From JAOBAU01 sp034667465 (GTDB lineage: Bacteria; Acidobacteriota; Thermoanaerobaculia; Gp7-AA8), in contig JAXDJV010000026.1 in NCBI GenBank assembly GCA_034667465.1, positions 34,145 through 98,144 of the forward strand: a stretch of DNA of 64,000 nt, given 5' to 3'. This document shows, one piece after another, positions 19,610-27,247 of the stretch. Each line of letters begins with the position of its first letter. Position 1 is the stretch's first letter. Under the pieces are notes generated by a model. It saw only the letters and a list, made by a program, of their open reading frames with translations. It was not told the DNA's origin and did no database searches. A program made the translations under genes and the position numbers.

Positions 19610-20946
19610 GTCAGTCCGAAGATCGCGCGAATGGTCCGCTGCAGCGACTCGTGCTCGCGCGGCGCGCGCGACGACTCCTTCAATTGCGCGATCGGGTGAT
19701 GGAGGATCTTGTTCACGAGCTGCAGCGTCAGCTGTTCGATGGCCTCGTGCTGCGCGGGAGTCATCGGTCCGAGCCGGCGCAGACATTTCTCCAGCTCCGC
19801 GGCGCGGATCTGATCGAGATGCGAGCGGAGCTCGACGATCGCCGGCACCGCGGTGTGCGCCGCGACACTGAGGCGGAACGTCTCCGTCTCGCGGCCGATG
19901 ATCGCGCTCGCGAGCGCGACCTTCTGCTCGCGCAACTCGCGATTCGCGGCGGCGACCTGCTGCAGATCGTCGAGATCGTACAGATACGCGCCGGCGATCC
20001 GGGCGATGGCGGGATCGATGTTGCGCGGCATTGAGAGATCGATGAGAAAGAGACCGCGGTGCTGCCGCGCTTCGAGCGCTCGCTCGACCTGATCGGTGGT
20101 GATGACGACATGCGGCGCCGCCGTCGAAACGATGACGACGTCGCAGGTGGCGAGATGCGATTCGAATGACGAGAACCGAACCGCTTCGCCGTGGAAGCGC
20201 TCCGCGAGATCGACGGCACGCTCGTACGTTTTATTCGCGACGAAGATCTGCTTCACGTTGTGCGAGGCGAGATGTTCGGCGGTCAGCTCTCCCATGTCGC
20301 CCGCGCCGAGGAGCAGGACGCGGAGGCCGGTCAGATCGCCGAAGATTTTTTTCGCCAGCTCGACCGCGGCGTACGGCACCGAGACCGCGTGCTCGCCGAT
20401 CCCGGTCTCGCTGCGGACCTTCTTCGCGACGCGCATCGTCTGTTCGTACACGCGATGCAGCAGCGGATCGATCGTGCCGGCGTCGCGGCTGGCGAGGAAC
20501 GCCTTCTTCACCTGACCGGCGATCTGCGGCTCGCCGACGATCATCGAATCGACGCCGGATGCGACGCGGTAGAGGTGATCGACGACCTCCTGATGACAGA
20601 GGATGCGCAGATGCGGCTCGAGCAATTCACGCGCCGTGTTTGACCACGTCGCGAGCCAGTCGATGATGCGATCGACGACGGTCTCCGATCCCGACGAGAC
20701 GATCACCTCGACGCGGTTGCACGTCGAGATGACGCACGCGCCGTCGATACCGTCGAGCTGCGCCAGCGACTGCACGGCCATGGCGAGCTTCGACTCCGGA
20801 ACGCTCAGCCGCTCGCGAACTTCGACCGGCGCCGTGTGGTGATTGAGCCCGACGAGCACCAGAGGAAGCGGAGCGATTCGCTCGGCGGCCGCGGCGCTCT
20901 CGCGCATCGGGATCGAGGTGTAGTCGAGTGCAAATGCTTCGCTCAC
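19606..20946 (-). CDS. hemA: Glutamyl-tRNA reductase
   Basis: 446 residues, normal length. It makes glutamate-1-semialdehyde, the first committed step of tetrapyrrole synthesis in the C5 pathway. Visible landmarks are GLNHHTAP, the nucleophile Cys76 in STCNRVEV, GEPQIAGQVK, the NADPH site LLLGAGDMGELTA, and the C-terminal dimerisation helices. The promoter carries a Crp/Fnr palindrome, and TAATCT at 20954-20959 ends 7 bp before the ATG, so the mRNA is nearly leaderless. Control of hemA by the anaerobic regulator fits the heavy haem demand of the cytochromes encoded at 24-30 kb. Confidence 0.96.
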   Translation of the reverse strand: MSEAFALDYTSIPMRESAAAAERIAPLPLVLVGLNHHTAPVEVRERLSVPESKLAMAVQSLAQLDGIDGACVISTCNRVEVIVSSGSETVVDRIIDWLATWSNTARELLEPHLRILCHQEVVDHLYRVASGVDSMIVGEPQIAGQVKKAFLASRDAGTIDPLLHRVYEQTMRVAKKVRSETGIGEHAVSVPYAAVELAKKIFGDLTGLRVLLLGAGDMGELTAEHLASHNVKQIFVANKTYERAVDLAERFHGEAVRFSSFESHLATCDVVIVSTAAPHVVITTDQVERALEARQHRGLFLIDLSMPRNIDPAIARIAGAYLYDLDDLQQVAAANRELREQKVALASAIIGRETETFRLSVAAHTAVPAIVELRSHLDQIRAAELEKCLRRLGPMTPAQHEAIEQLTLQLVNKILHHPIAQLKESSRAPREHESLQRTIRAIFGLT

Positions 20947-20953
20947 GGGTTGG

Positions 20954-21017
20954 AGATTAGCGGCGGTCCGGAGGCGGGAACATCGGTCGTGTCACGAGTG
21001 GAAGTGAGCGTTGTCAC
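20954..21017 (-). promoter_or_regulatory. hemA promoter with Crp/Fnr site
   Basis: Read on the minus strand, GTGAC-AACG-CTCAC occupies 21004-21017 (centre 21010.5). TAATCT at 20954-20959 is exactly 54 bp away. One half-site is perfect and the other differs by one base. Confidence 0.6.
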
Positions 21018-21058
21018 AGAGGGGAGGCGGCCGCTTCGGCCGCCTCCCTGTTTGTGAT

Positions 21059-21367
21059 CTACGACTTCTTCTCAGTCCTGCAGCTCTTCGCTTTGCGGCA
21101 GGTCGAAGATGCGCAGGCGGAGCCGTCTTTGTGCGTCATCGCGCAGACGTGCTTTCCGTCCGCCGACGTCGTGCAGCAGCTGGCGTCATCGCAGCAGGCC
21201 GCCGAATCCTTACAGCACGCGGCGTCGGCGGTTTTGCAGCACGCTGCATCTTTGACGCAGCAGCTCTTCGCTGCTTTGTCGCAGGAATGGCCGCCGGCGA
21301 TCAGCGGGATTGCCGAGAATGAGAACGCGACGAGCATTGCGATGAAGAGAATCGAAAGGCGACGCAT
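21059..21367 (-). CDS. Small secreted Cys-rich protein with CC repeats
   Basis: 102 residues from the ATG at 21367, with GGAGG 5 nt upstream. A signal peptide (RRLSILFIAMLVAFSFSAIP) is followed by about 78 residues containing 15 cysteines. Ten are in five adjacent pairs spaced 6-8 residues apart (KSCC, AACC, AACC, AACC, ASCC). His and Lys are interspersed. This looks like a periplasmic or outer-surface metal-binding or disulfide-rich protein. I know no named family for it. It sits between hemA and another small secreted protein that has a CCKGHC motif. Confidence 0.75.
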   Translation of the reverse strand: MRRLSILFIAMLVAFSFSAIPLIAGGHSCDKAAKSCCVKDAACCKTADAACCKDSAACCDDASCCTTSADGKHVCAMTHKDGSACASSTCRKAKSCRTEKKS

Positions 21368-21423
21368 GAAATCCTCCGTGATGTCGTTCGTGTGATGGAC
21401 GTGAACGGGCGATCGGAGGGGTA

Positions 21424-21756
21424 TCAAATGCGCAGCGGAATCGTTTCGAACGGCGCGAACGTCGCCGGCATCGCTTCACCGGCGTGAGGCAACACTGAAA
21501 ACGCATCGAACGTGATGTCGCGCGGCGGAAAGGCCGCGGCCGCGAGGACGGTCATGTCGAGGCGCTGTTTCGCGGGGGCGACGGCAACGAGAGGTGTCGC
21601 GGACGCCGCCATCGCGCAGTGACCCTTGCAGCATCCCTGCTGCATGGCCGCCGGCTGAAACGCCGCGGCGCATCCGAGCGAGATCGAGAGCAGCAGCGGC
21701 AGCACCGCCGCGCAGTATGCGATCGCGCGTCGCTTCCATGTCGTTCGGCTGCTCAC
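21424..21756 (-). CDS. Small exported protein with CCKGHC motif
   Basis: 110 residues from a GTG at 21756; the start is the first in frame after an upstream stop, with only a weak ribosome site. A hydrophobic N-terminal segment (YCAAVLPLLLSISLGCAAAF) acts as signal or anchor. It is followed by MQQGCCKGHCAM and a proline/alanine-rich tail without further cysteines. The CC-x2-H-C cluster could bind a metal. It lies 57 nt upstream of the Cys-rich protein on the same strand and probably shares its transcript. No family is recognised. Confidence 0.55.
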   Translation of the reverse strand: MSSRTTWKRRAIAYCAAVLPLLLSISLGCAAAFQPAAMQQGCCKGHCAMAASATPLVAVAPAKQRLDMTVLAAAAFPPRDITFDAFSVLPHAGEAMPATFAPFETIPLRI

Positions 21757-21791
21757 GCATGAAGGAGACGCCCGCTCGCGGCGCGAAGGTC

Positions 21792-21856
21792 GTGACGATC
21801 GTCACCCATACGTGTGCGGACGCTCTCACGCACCGGTTCGGAGCCGCTGCTAATTT
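21792..21856 (+). promoter_or_regulatory. Crp/Fnr site and -10 for tyrosine phenol-lyase
   Basis: Perfect GTGAC-GATC-GTCAC at 21792-21805 (centre 21798.5). TAATTT at 21851-21856 is 55 bp downstream centre to centre and 9 bp before the ATG at 21866. Confidence 0.65.
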
Positions 21857-21865
21857 CGCGGCGAG

Positions 21866-23263
21866 GTGCTGCACATGCGTCCCACCGCTGAACCGTACAA
21901 GATCAAAACCGTCGAATCGCTGACCATCAAAACGCACGCGGAGCGAGAGCTCGCCATGGCGGAAGCGGGCTACAACACGTTCCTCCTGAAGAGCGACGAC
22001 GTCTACATCGATCTGCTCACCGACAGCGGCACGAACGCGATGAGCGACAAGCAGTGGGCGGCCATGATGCAGGCCGACGAGGCCTACGCCGGCGCGCGAT
22101 CCTTCTACAAACTCGAAGCGGCCGTGCGCGAGATCTACGGCTTCAAACACATGGTGCCGACACACCAGGGTCGCGGCGCCGAACATCTCATCTCGCGCAT
22201 CCTCATCCGGCCGGGCCACGTCATTCCCGGCAACATGTACTTCACGACGACGCGCGCGCATCTCGAGCTGCAGGGCGGCCGTTTCGAAGACATCATCATC
22301 GATGAAGCTCACGATCCGACGAACGAGCATCCGTTCAAAGGGAACGTCGACATCCACAAACTGATCCGGCTCATCGAGCGTGTCGGCCCCGCGAACATCC
22401 CATACGTCAGCGTCGCCTGCACGGTGAATCTCGCCGGCGGACAGCCGGTGTCGATGTCGAACCTGCGCGCGGTACGCGATGTGTGCGAGCTGTTCGAAAT
22501 CCCGCTGTGGTGCGATGCGACGCGCGCCGTCGAGAACGCGTACTTCATCAAAGAGCGCGAAGCCGGTTACGCGCAAACGCCGGTACGCGCGATCCTCAAA
22601 GAGATGATGTCGTTCTTCGACGGCTGCACGATGTCGGCGAAGAAAGACTGCCTCGTCAACATCGGCGGTTTCCTCGCCATGAACGATCCCGCCATCCTGC
22701 AGGCGGCGCGCGAACAGGTCGTGATCTTCGAAGGGATGCCGACGTATGGCGGACTGGCCGGCCGCGACATGGAAGCGGTTGCGCAGGGCATCTATGAGAT
22801 GGTCGATGACGACTACATCGAGAACCGCGTTCTGCAGGTGCGCTACCTCGGCGCGCAACTCGCCGACGCCGGCGTCCCGATCGTGCTGCCGATCGGCGGC
22901 CACGCGGTCTTTCTCGACGCGCAGCGTTTTCTGCCGCATCTCGATCAGGAGCAGTTTCCGGCGCAGTCGCTCGCGGCGGCGCTCTATGTCGACAGCGGCG
23001 TCCGTTCGATGGAGCGCGGCATCGTTTCGTCCGGACGCGATCCGGTCAGCGGAGCGAATCGCAAATCGTCGCTCGAGCTGGTGCGGCTGACGATCCCGCG
23101 CCGCGTCTACACGAATCGCCACATGGACGTCGTCGCATGGTCGGTGAAGTCGCTGTTCGAGCGGCGCGAGGAGATCCCCGGATTGTCGATGACGTACGAG
23201 CCGCCGACGCTCCGCTTTTTCACGGCGCGCTTCGAGCCGCTGCCGGTGCGCGTCTGCGTTTGA
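21866..23263 (+). CDS. tpl: Tyrosine phenol-lyase (beta-eliminating lyase)
   Basis: 465 residues. It is a PLP enzyme splitting tyrosine into phenol, pyruvate and ammonia. The PLP lysine is Lys260 in MSAKKDCLVNIGGFL. The choice of tyrosine phenol-lyase over tryptophanase rests on SMERGIVSSGR, which holds the arginine that contacts the phenol ring in characterised tyrosine phenol-lyases; tryptophanases lack it here. LLTDSGTNAMSDKQWA and PTHQGRGAE are also closer to that branch. The pyruvate formed could feed the ferredoxin oxidoreductase encoded at 9428. A Crp/Fnr promoter precedes it, and a truncated nfnA follows after 15 nt. Confidence 0.88.
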   Translation: MLHMRPTAEPYKIKTVESLTIKTHAERELAMAEAGYNTFLLKSDDVYIDLLTDSGTNAMSDKQWAAMMQADEAYAGARSFYKLEAAVREIYGFKHMVPTHQGRGAEHLISRILIRPGHVIPGNMYFTTTRAHLELQGGRFEDIIIDEAHDPTNEHPFKGNVDIHKLIRLIERVGPANIPYVSVACTVNLAGGQPVSMSNLRAVRDVCELFEIPLWCDATRAVENAYFIKEREAGYAQTPVRAILKEMMSFFDGCTMSAKKDCLVNIGGFLAMNDPAILQAAREQVVIFEGMPTYGGLAGRDMEAVAQGIYEMVDDDYIENRVLQVRYLGAQLADAGVPIVLPIGGHAVFLDAQRFLPHLDQEQFPAQSLAAALYVDSGVRSMERGIVSSGRDPVSGANRKSSLELVRLTIPRRVYTNRHMDVVAWSVKSLFERREEIPGLSMTYEPPTLRFFTARFEPLPVRVCV

Positions 23264-23278
23264 GGCAAGGAGACTTTC

Positions 23279-23797
23279 ATGTTCCCGATCATCGAAGCGG
23301 CGACGCTCGGCCCCGGGGTGAAGCAGTTCGTCATCGACGCGCGGCGCATCGCACGCAAACAGCGGCCCGGCCAGTTCGTCATCATCCGCGTGAATGAAAC
23401 CGGTGAGCGCATTCCGCTGACGATCAAAGCATCCGACGCGCAGCGCGACACGATCACGCTCGTCGTGCAGGCGGTCGGCAAAACGACGTCGATGCTCAAC
23501 GCGCTCGGCGCCGGCGACGGAAGCGCCATCGCCGTGCCGTCCGCGCAGGCGCTGCGCGACGCCGGCAATCACGTCATCGCCATCCTCGGCGAACGGACGA
23601 AGCTGCTCATCCTCAGGGACCAAGTGCGCGCCGCGACCGACGAGCTGTTCGTCATGACGGATGACGGCAGCTGCGGCGAGCAGGGACTCGTCACCGATAA
23701 ACTGCGCTCGCTGATCGTGAGGCAGCACGTCGATTACGTGCTCGCCATCGGTCCGATACCGATGATGCGCGCCGTCGCGGAAACGACGCGGGAGTAA
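23279..23797 (+). pseudogene. nfnA: Internally deleted and truncated ferredoxin-NADP+ reductase subunit (NfnA/SudB-like)
   Basis: 172 residues against about 280 in the family; GGAG lies 7 nt before the ATG. The start (RPGQFVIIRVNETGERIPLT) and middle (TDDGSCGEQGLVTDKL, AIGPIPMMRAVAE) are unmistakable NfnA. About 24 residues after LNALGAGDG are missing in frame, removing part of the FAD/NADPH-binding core. The protein then ends at TTRE, without the C-terminal cysteine motif that binds [2Fe-2S]. The partner nfnB gene is absent. It was presumably co-transcribed with tpl and is now very unlikely to work. The break coincides with the broken end of the opposing nucleotidyltransferase. Confidence 0.75.
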
Positions 23798-23988
23798 TAT
23801 TCGGCTTCGGGAAATTCTTTCAGCAGCGCCGAGAGCTGTTCGCGCGTTGGCGCAATCACAATATCGATATCGTTGGTTGACCTTGGTACGCCGTGAGCGG
23901 AATTCACGAATGATCCCGTCACGAAGTACGGCACTCTCGCTTCGTCCAGTGCTTCACGAAGCTTTTTGAAGATCGCGGTCGCACTCAT
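23734..23988 (-). pseudogene. Truncated nucleotidyltransferase (minimal pol-beta fold)
   Basis: From the ATG at 23988 the protein reads MSATAIFKKLREALDEARVP, then TGSFVNSAHGVPRSTNDIDI: a nucleotidyltransferase with the G-S and D-x-D metal motifs. After about residue 63 (FPEAEYY) the frame enters the antisense of nfnA and the sequence no longer resembles the family. The C-terminal half is thus lost at about 23800, where nfnA also breaks. The start overlaps the stop of the upstream 72-residue gene (ATGA), as in the usual two-gene module. Confidence 0.75.
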
Positions 23989-24203
23989 TCCTTCGGTTCG
24001 ATTCCGTAGACGGCCTTCAAGAAGACGCGCGCGACATCCCCGTCGGAGTAGGAGGGATGCCTTCTCCTGATACCGGCGATCGTAGTTGCTCGGACTGCGT
24101 CGCTTAGATCTGCCGCGATTTGGGCCCGCCGCGCCGTACCGATCTGACGGTAAAGTTCGAGGTGCCGCGCGGCCGCTGCAGAAGACGTATCCGAGAGGGG
24201 CAT
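23985..24203 (-). CDS. Small helical partner protein of a nucleotidyltransferase module
   Basis: 72 residues (HLELYRQIGTARRAQIAADL, then AGIRRRHPSYSDGDVARVFL). This short family, with an AGIRxRHPxYS signature, is commonly found directly upstream of DUF6036-like nucleotidyltransferases, often viewed as toxin-antitoxin-like pairs. Its stop overlaps the partner start by ATGA. With the partner truncated, any function is doubtful. Upstream, 24204-24492 holds no gene, only a hairpin near its end. Confidence 0.65.
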   Translation of the reverse strand: MPLSDTSSAAAARHLELYRQIGTARRAQIAADLSDAVRATTIAGIRRRHPSYSDGDVARVFLKAVYGIEPKE

Positions 24204-24460
24204 GGCTCCCCAAGACTAGCACGGGTCGAATTCCGCGGGAGGCACGTGACACGAGACGGTCCGGCGAATCGCCCATCGAGGGAGGCTTACGGCCGGACGT
24301 CTCAAGCAGAATCACCAGACTGGGGATCGCATCCGAGTCTTCACTTCAAACGCGCTCAGACACCCGAACCAATCTTCTCGGCTCGGGTTGGAAGAAACTA
24401 TCAGGGCACGAACAGCATGAAACAGTGCTTGCGAATCGTACGCGGCGTTAATCGGCGGAC

Positions 24461-24483
24461 GGGCGGGCTTTGTGAGCCCGCCC
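24461..24483. terminator. GC hairpin after the cytochrome operon
   Basis: 9-bp perfect stem GGGCGGGCT/AGCCCGCCC with a 5-nt loop, 10 nt beyond the stop of the cytochrome c gene on the minus strand. There is no T-run after it in that direction, so termination would be weak; it may instead protect the transcript end. Confidence 0.45.
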
Positions 24484-24492
24484 TCCCAATTG

Positions 24493-24804
24493 CTACTTCT
24501 TCAGCGACCGGACGAATTTCACCAGGTCGGTGATCTCGGCCGCGCTCAGTTTCGCTTTGTACGCCGGCATTTTGCCCTTGCCGTCGGAGATGACCTTCGT
24601 CAGGTCCGCGTCGGACATTTTCTGCACTTCCGGTGAACGGAGGTCGCGCACCTTCATCGTCTTGCCGGTCGGGGTCTGTCCGCCGCCGTCCGGGCCGTGG
24701 CACATTGCACATTTGCCCTTGTAGACCGCCGCGGCATCTGCAAATACCGGCAGGGTGCCGGCAGCAATTGTGACTACTGCAAGCAGTACGAGAACCCTCT
24801 TCAT
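24493..24804 (-). CDS. Monohaem class I cytochrome c
   Basis: 103 residues; AAGGAG lies 5 nt before the ATG. The signal peptide covers about 1-22. Haem motif CAMCH is at 32-36, and a methionine in GKMPAY is the likely sixth ligand. The size is that of soluble c6/c553-type electron carriers in the periplasm. It is the last gene of the operon that begins with cytochrome b and the ImcH-like cytochrome, so it may shuttle electrons from the inner membrane toward MtrA or another acceptor. Confidence 0.9.
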   Translation of the reverse strand: MKRVLVLLAVVTIAAGTLPVFADAAAVYKGKCAMCHGPDGGGQTPTGKTMKVRDLRSPEVQKMSDADLTKVISDGKGKMPAYKAKLSAAEITDLVKFVRSLKK

Positions 24805-24813
24805 TTTTTCTCC

Positions 24814-24936
24814 TTATTTTCTGGCCAGCGTGCGCATGAAGGCGACGACGGCATTCAGTTCCGCTTCATTCAACTTGCTCCTGCTCAGAAGGAGCGGCGC
24901 GAAGGTGGCAACGATGACGAGAGTCTTTTTATTCAT
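24814..24936 (-). pseudogene. 40-residue cytochrome c remnant lacking the haem site
   Basis: A perfect ribosome site (AAGGAGGT, 4 nt before the ATG) leads into a signal peptide (MNKKTLVIVATFAPLLL). This joins directly to SRSKLNEAELNAVVAFMRTL, the C-terminal helix typical of class I cytochromes c, and then a stop. The 50-60 residues between, including CxxCH, are gone and the frame is intact across the join. It sits in the operon between the ImcH-like gene and the intact monohaem cytochrome, so it looks like a former tandem copy. It can bind no haem. Confidence 0.7.
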
Positions 24937-24949
24937 GATTTACCTCCTT

Positions 24950-26428
24950 TTACATGCCGCCGCCGGTATGGCAGTCGGCGCAGTTGACGCCTCGGAGATC
25001 GCCGAGGTCGATCGGATGTTCGAATACGGCATCGCTCTTGCCGTCGGCCATGACGGTATGGCAGATGTTGCAGTCCTTGCTGATCCGTTTCCCGTCGGCG
25101 CTCACGTGCTGATCGTCATGACAGCGGAAACATCCCTTTGACGTGAGATGTCCGACGTTACTCGGGTGCGTACGCCAGTCGACGCGCATTTCCGGGAAGC
25201 GCGTTTTCTGGAAAATCTGCTGCAGCGTCTTCACGGCGCCGGCGATCTGCGCTTTCTTCGCGTTGAAGGCGGCCGGCTGATTCTGTTGATACCAGGCGGG
25301 AAAATCGGCGGCGATGCCTTTCAATGCGGCGTCTGTCGACGAATAATCTTTCGCCAGTACGGCGACGGCCTGCTGTTTCGCAAATGGCAGCGAGCGATCG
25401 ATCAGCGCCGTGCTCAATGCGCGATCGACAGCGCGATCGGGGGACACGTAAATATGCGTCGGGCGATTATGGCAGTCGACGCAGTCCATCCGCCGTTTCG
25501 TCGCCGTCGAGATCTGCGCGTCCGTCAGCTTCGCGTCTTCCGCCTTGTAGACCGTGACCTTCCCGGCGCGGTTTTTCACCCGCACCCACGGAATGACCTG
25601 GCGCTGGCGATCGCTCGCGAAGTAGGTGATCTCGTTTCCTATGTTCATATGCCAGTGAATTCCCGAAACGAGACCATTGTCCGGACTGCCGCCGCCGGTC
25701 TTGATCAGCATCCGCACTTCCTTCGGCGTGCTTTCCTCGTCGTACTGATAGTGATCGAATATCTTCAATTGCATGCCGAAGAATTTCTCCGGCCAGTGAC
25801 ACTGCTCGCACGTCTGTTGTGCAGGACGGAGATTTTCGACCGGGCTCGGAATCGGCCGCGGGTATTTCTTTGCCAGCACCGAATAGAGCTGATAAGAACC
25901 CGACAATTTCGAGCGCAGGAACCAGCCCGCTCCCGGCCCGACGTGACAACCGGCGCAGCCGACGCGCGCATGCGGTGATTCCTTATACGCCGTATATTCG
26001 GGATGCATGACCTGATGACACATCGTCCCGCAGAACGCATCGGAGTCCGTGTAGTGGTACGCCTGATAGCTGCCGACGACGGTCATCATCACGAAGACGA
26101 TCAGTCCGAGCGCGGTCGAAACGACGGTAATTCGCGTTCGCCGGTCATTCAGATCGATGCGGGGATAATGCGGAACATCTCCAGGCGCCGCATTGCGGCG
26201 CCTGCGCCGCTCGATGAGAATTCCGACGATGAACATCGCGGCGCCGAAAACCAGAATTGCCGGCGCGACGATCCACGTCAGGATTCCGAAATACGGATTC
26301 GAGTGCGACCGCGATACGTCGAGGTAAATAAGAAAAACGAGATTCGTAAGAGCGACGATCGCGATTCCTGCGCCGATCTCGCTGATGAGATTGCGCGACA
26401 GGCGCAGCGGCTTGCTCGAGTCAGTCAT
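24950..26428 (-). CDS. Seven-haem inner-membrane cytochrome, NapC/NirT type, ImcH-like
   Basis: 492 residues. Three membrane segments (about 16-37, 47-72 and 99-120) precede a periplasmic region with six CxxCH motifs (CAGCH, CEQCH, CVDCH, CFRCH, CNICH, CADCH) and one CGTMCH (CX3CH), seven in all. Geobacter ImcH, a quinol oxidase for extracellular electron transfer, is likewise described as a NapC/NirT-family protein with seven haems and three membrane spans. The match in layout suggests this is the step that draws electrons from menaquinol. It is encoded in one operon with cytochrome b, divergent from mtrCAB. Its ATG overlaps the cytochrome b stop by 8 nt. Confidence 0.85.
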   Translation of the reverse strand: MTDSSKPLRLSRNLISEIGAGIAIVALTNLVFLIYLDVSRSHSNPYFGILTWIVAPAILVFGAAMFIVGILIERRRRRNAAPGDVPHYPRIDLNDRRTRITVVSTALGLIVFVMMTVVGSYQAYHYTDSDAFCGTMCHQVMHPEYTAYKESPHARVGCAGCHVGPGAGWFLRSKLSGSYQLYSVLAKKYPRPIPSPVENLRPAQQTCEQCHWPEKFFGMQLKIFDHYQYDEESTPKEVRMLIKTGGGSPDNGLVSGIHWHMNIGNEITYFASDRQRQVIPWVRVKNRAGKVTVYKAEDAKLTDAQISTATKRRMDCVDCHNRPTHIYVSPDRAVDRALSTALIDRSLPFAKQQAVAVLAKDYSSTDAALKGIAADFPAWYQQNQPAAFNAKKAQIAGAVKTLQQIFQKTRFPEMRVDWRTHPSNVGHLTSKGCFRCHDDQHVSADGKRISKDCNICHTVMADGKSDAVFEHPIDLGDLRGVNCADCHTGGGM

Positions 26429-26972
26429 TAATCGTTCCCTTCCTCTTCGTCAGCGGCGGGATGTTCTTTGCGAAAGAGCTCTCCACTTCGACGAAGTACC
26501 AGATCATCAAACCGGTGATGGCCATGACCATCGTCCCCCGGAGGCCAGCCCAGTACTCGGCCTTCTCGGCATAACTGAAACGTCCAATGTGCGCATGTTT
26601 GCCGCGGAGAACGTCGGCGAGATCGCGTGCGTCCGAGCGGCGGAACCAGAAATCGCGGAGGCCTCGGCGCCCTTCCGCGGTGAGAGTCATGTAGCCGAGG
26701 TGATAGAGACCAAGCACGATCATGACCAATGCCGCGGCGCGATGCACGATTCGACGTATTGCCTCACCCGGACCGAACGGATACGCAAAAATCGACTCCG
26801 GCCACGACAGCGCAAAACCGCTGATGACCAGCGCTGTGAAACTCAGCACGAGCAGGAAATGCTGCACGATCGGCACGATGTAGATGCGGCGGATCCACGT
26901 CGTCAGCAGCGATGGCGTGTCGCTCGTACATGATTCGTTGTACGTCGCCCATGAAATTTCCAGCTGGTGCAA
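26421..26972 (-). CDS. Cytochrome b561/HydB-type membrane subunit (frameshifted at its N-terminus)
   Basis: The open part, from a TTG at 26972, covers four predicted membrane helices (VQHFLLVLSFTALVISGFAL; RAAALVMIVLGLYHLGYMT; MVMAITGLMIWYFVEVES and a short one). Histidines in VQHFLL, VHRAAA and LYHLGY are suited to two haems b. It belongs with the di-haem b subunits that pair with multihaem cytochromes c to oxidise quinol. The natural N-terminus is in another frame (26973-27069, listed separately). Either a TTG restart rescues it or the gene is broken. It leads the operon with the ImcH-like gene. Confidence 0.75.
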   Translation of the reverse strand: MHQLEISWATYNESCTSDTPSLLTTWIRRIYIVPIVQHFLLVLSFTALVISGFALSWPESIFAYPFGPGEAIRRIVHRAAALVMIVLGLYHLGYMTLTAEGRRGLRDFWFRRSDARDLADVLRGKHAHIGRFSYAEKAEYWAGLRGTMVMAITGLMIWYFVEVESSFAKNIPPLTKRKGTIND

Positions 26973-27069
26973 CAGCGAGCCCGCAATACGAGCCCGCGAT
27001 CAGCAGCAGGCTGCCGATCACGATCGACCTAATTGGAAGGTGCCTCTCGTTTTTCGGAAAAATTTCCAT
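26973..27069 (-). pseudogene. Out-of-frame N-terminus of the cytochrome b gene
   Basis: ATG at 27069 starts MEIFPKNERHLPIRSIVIGS, leading into LLLIAGS, a basic stretch plus a membrane helix. On the plus strand CGAGCCCGC occurs twice with a 13-bp period (26976-26984 and 26989-26997). Removing one 13-bp unit restores a continuous frame (LLLIAGS-LLHQLEISW) into the cytochrome b. A -10 hexamer TATGGT (27078-27083, minus) sits 8 bp before this ATG, confirming it as the original start. An insertion by slippage is the simplest cause; a consensus error cannot be excluded. Confidence 0.6.
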
Positions 27070-27077
27070 AAAACGGC

Positions 27078-27193
27078 ACCATAACGGCATAGCTCCTTTT
27101 TCGGAGTTACCTTCCACACCGTAGCCTGTGACAGGTGTCACACCACAGTAGTGGTCATGCGCATGGTCTCGCGCGCCTCCCCGGCCTTAGGGT
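27078..27193. promoter_or_regulatory. Divergent promoter region of the two electron-transfer operons
   Basis: Perfect GTGAC-AGGT-GTCAC at 27128-27141 (centre 27134.5). Leftward, TATGGT (27078-27083, minus) is exactly 54 bp away. Rightward, TAGGGT (27188-27193) is 56 bp away, giving a leader of about 48 nt with AAAGGA before the mtrC ATG. One site can thus switch both the inner-membrane and outer-membrane halves of the pathway. Confidence 0.65.
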
Positions 27194-27247
27194 GACGTCA
27201 TCACTCGGAGGCGGATCTCCGAATCGAGAGATGACAAAGGACGCACG

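Noticed and set aside
27192..27204. Second Crp/Fnr site GTGAC-GTC-ATCAC before mtrC
   Set aside because: The half-sites are separated by 3 instead of 4 bp, which would rotate them out of register for a Crp/Fnr dimer.
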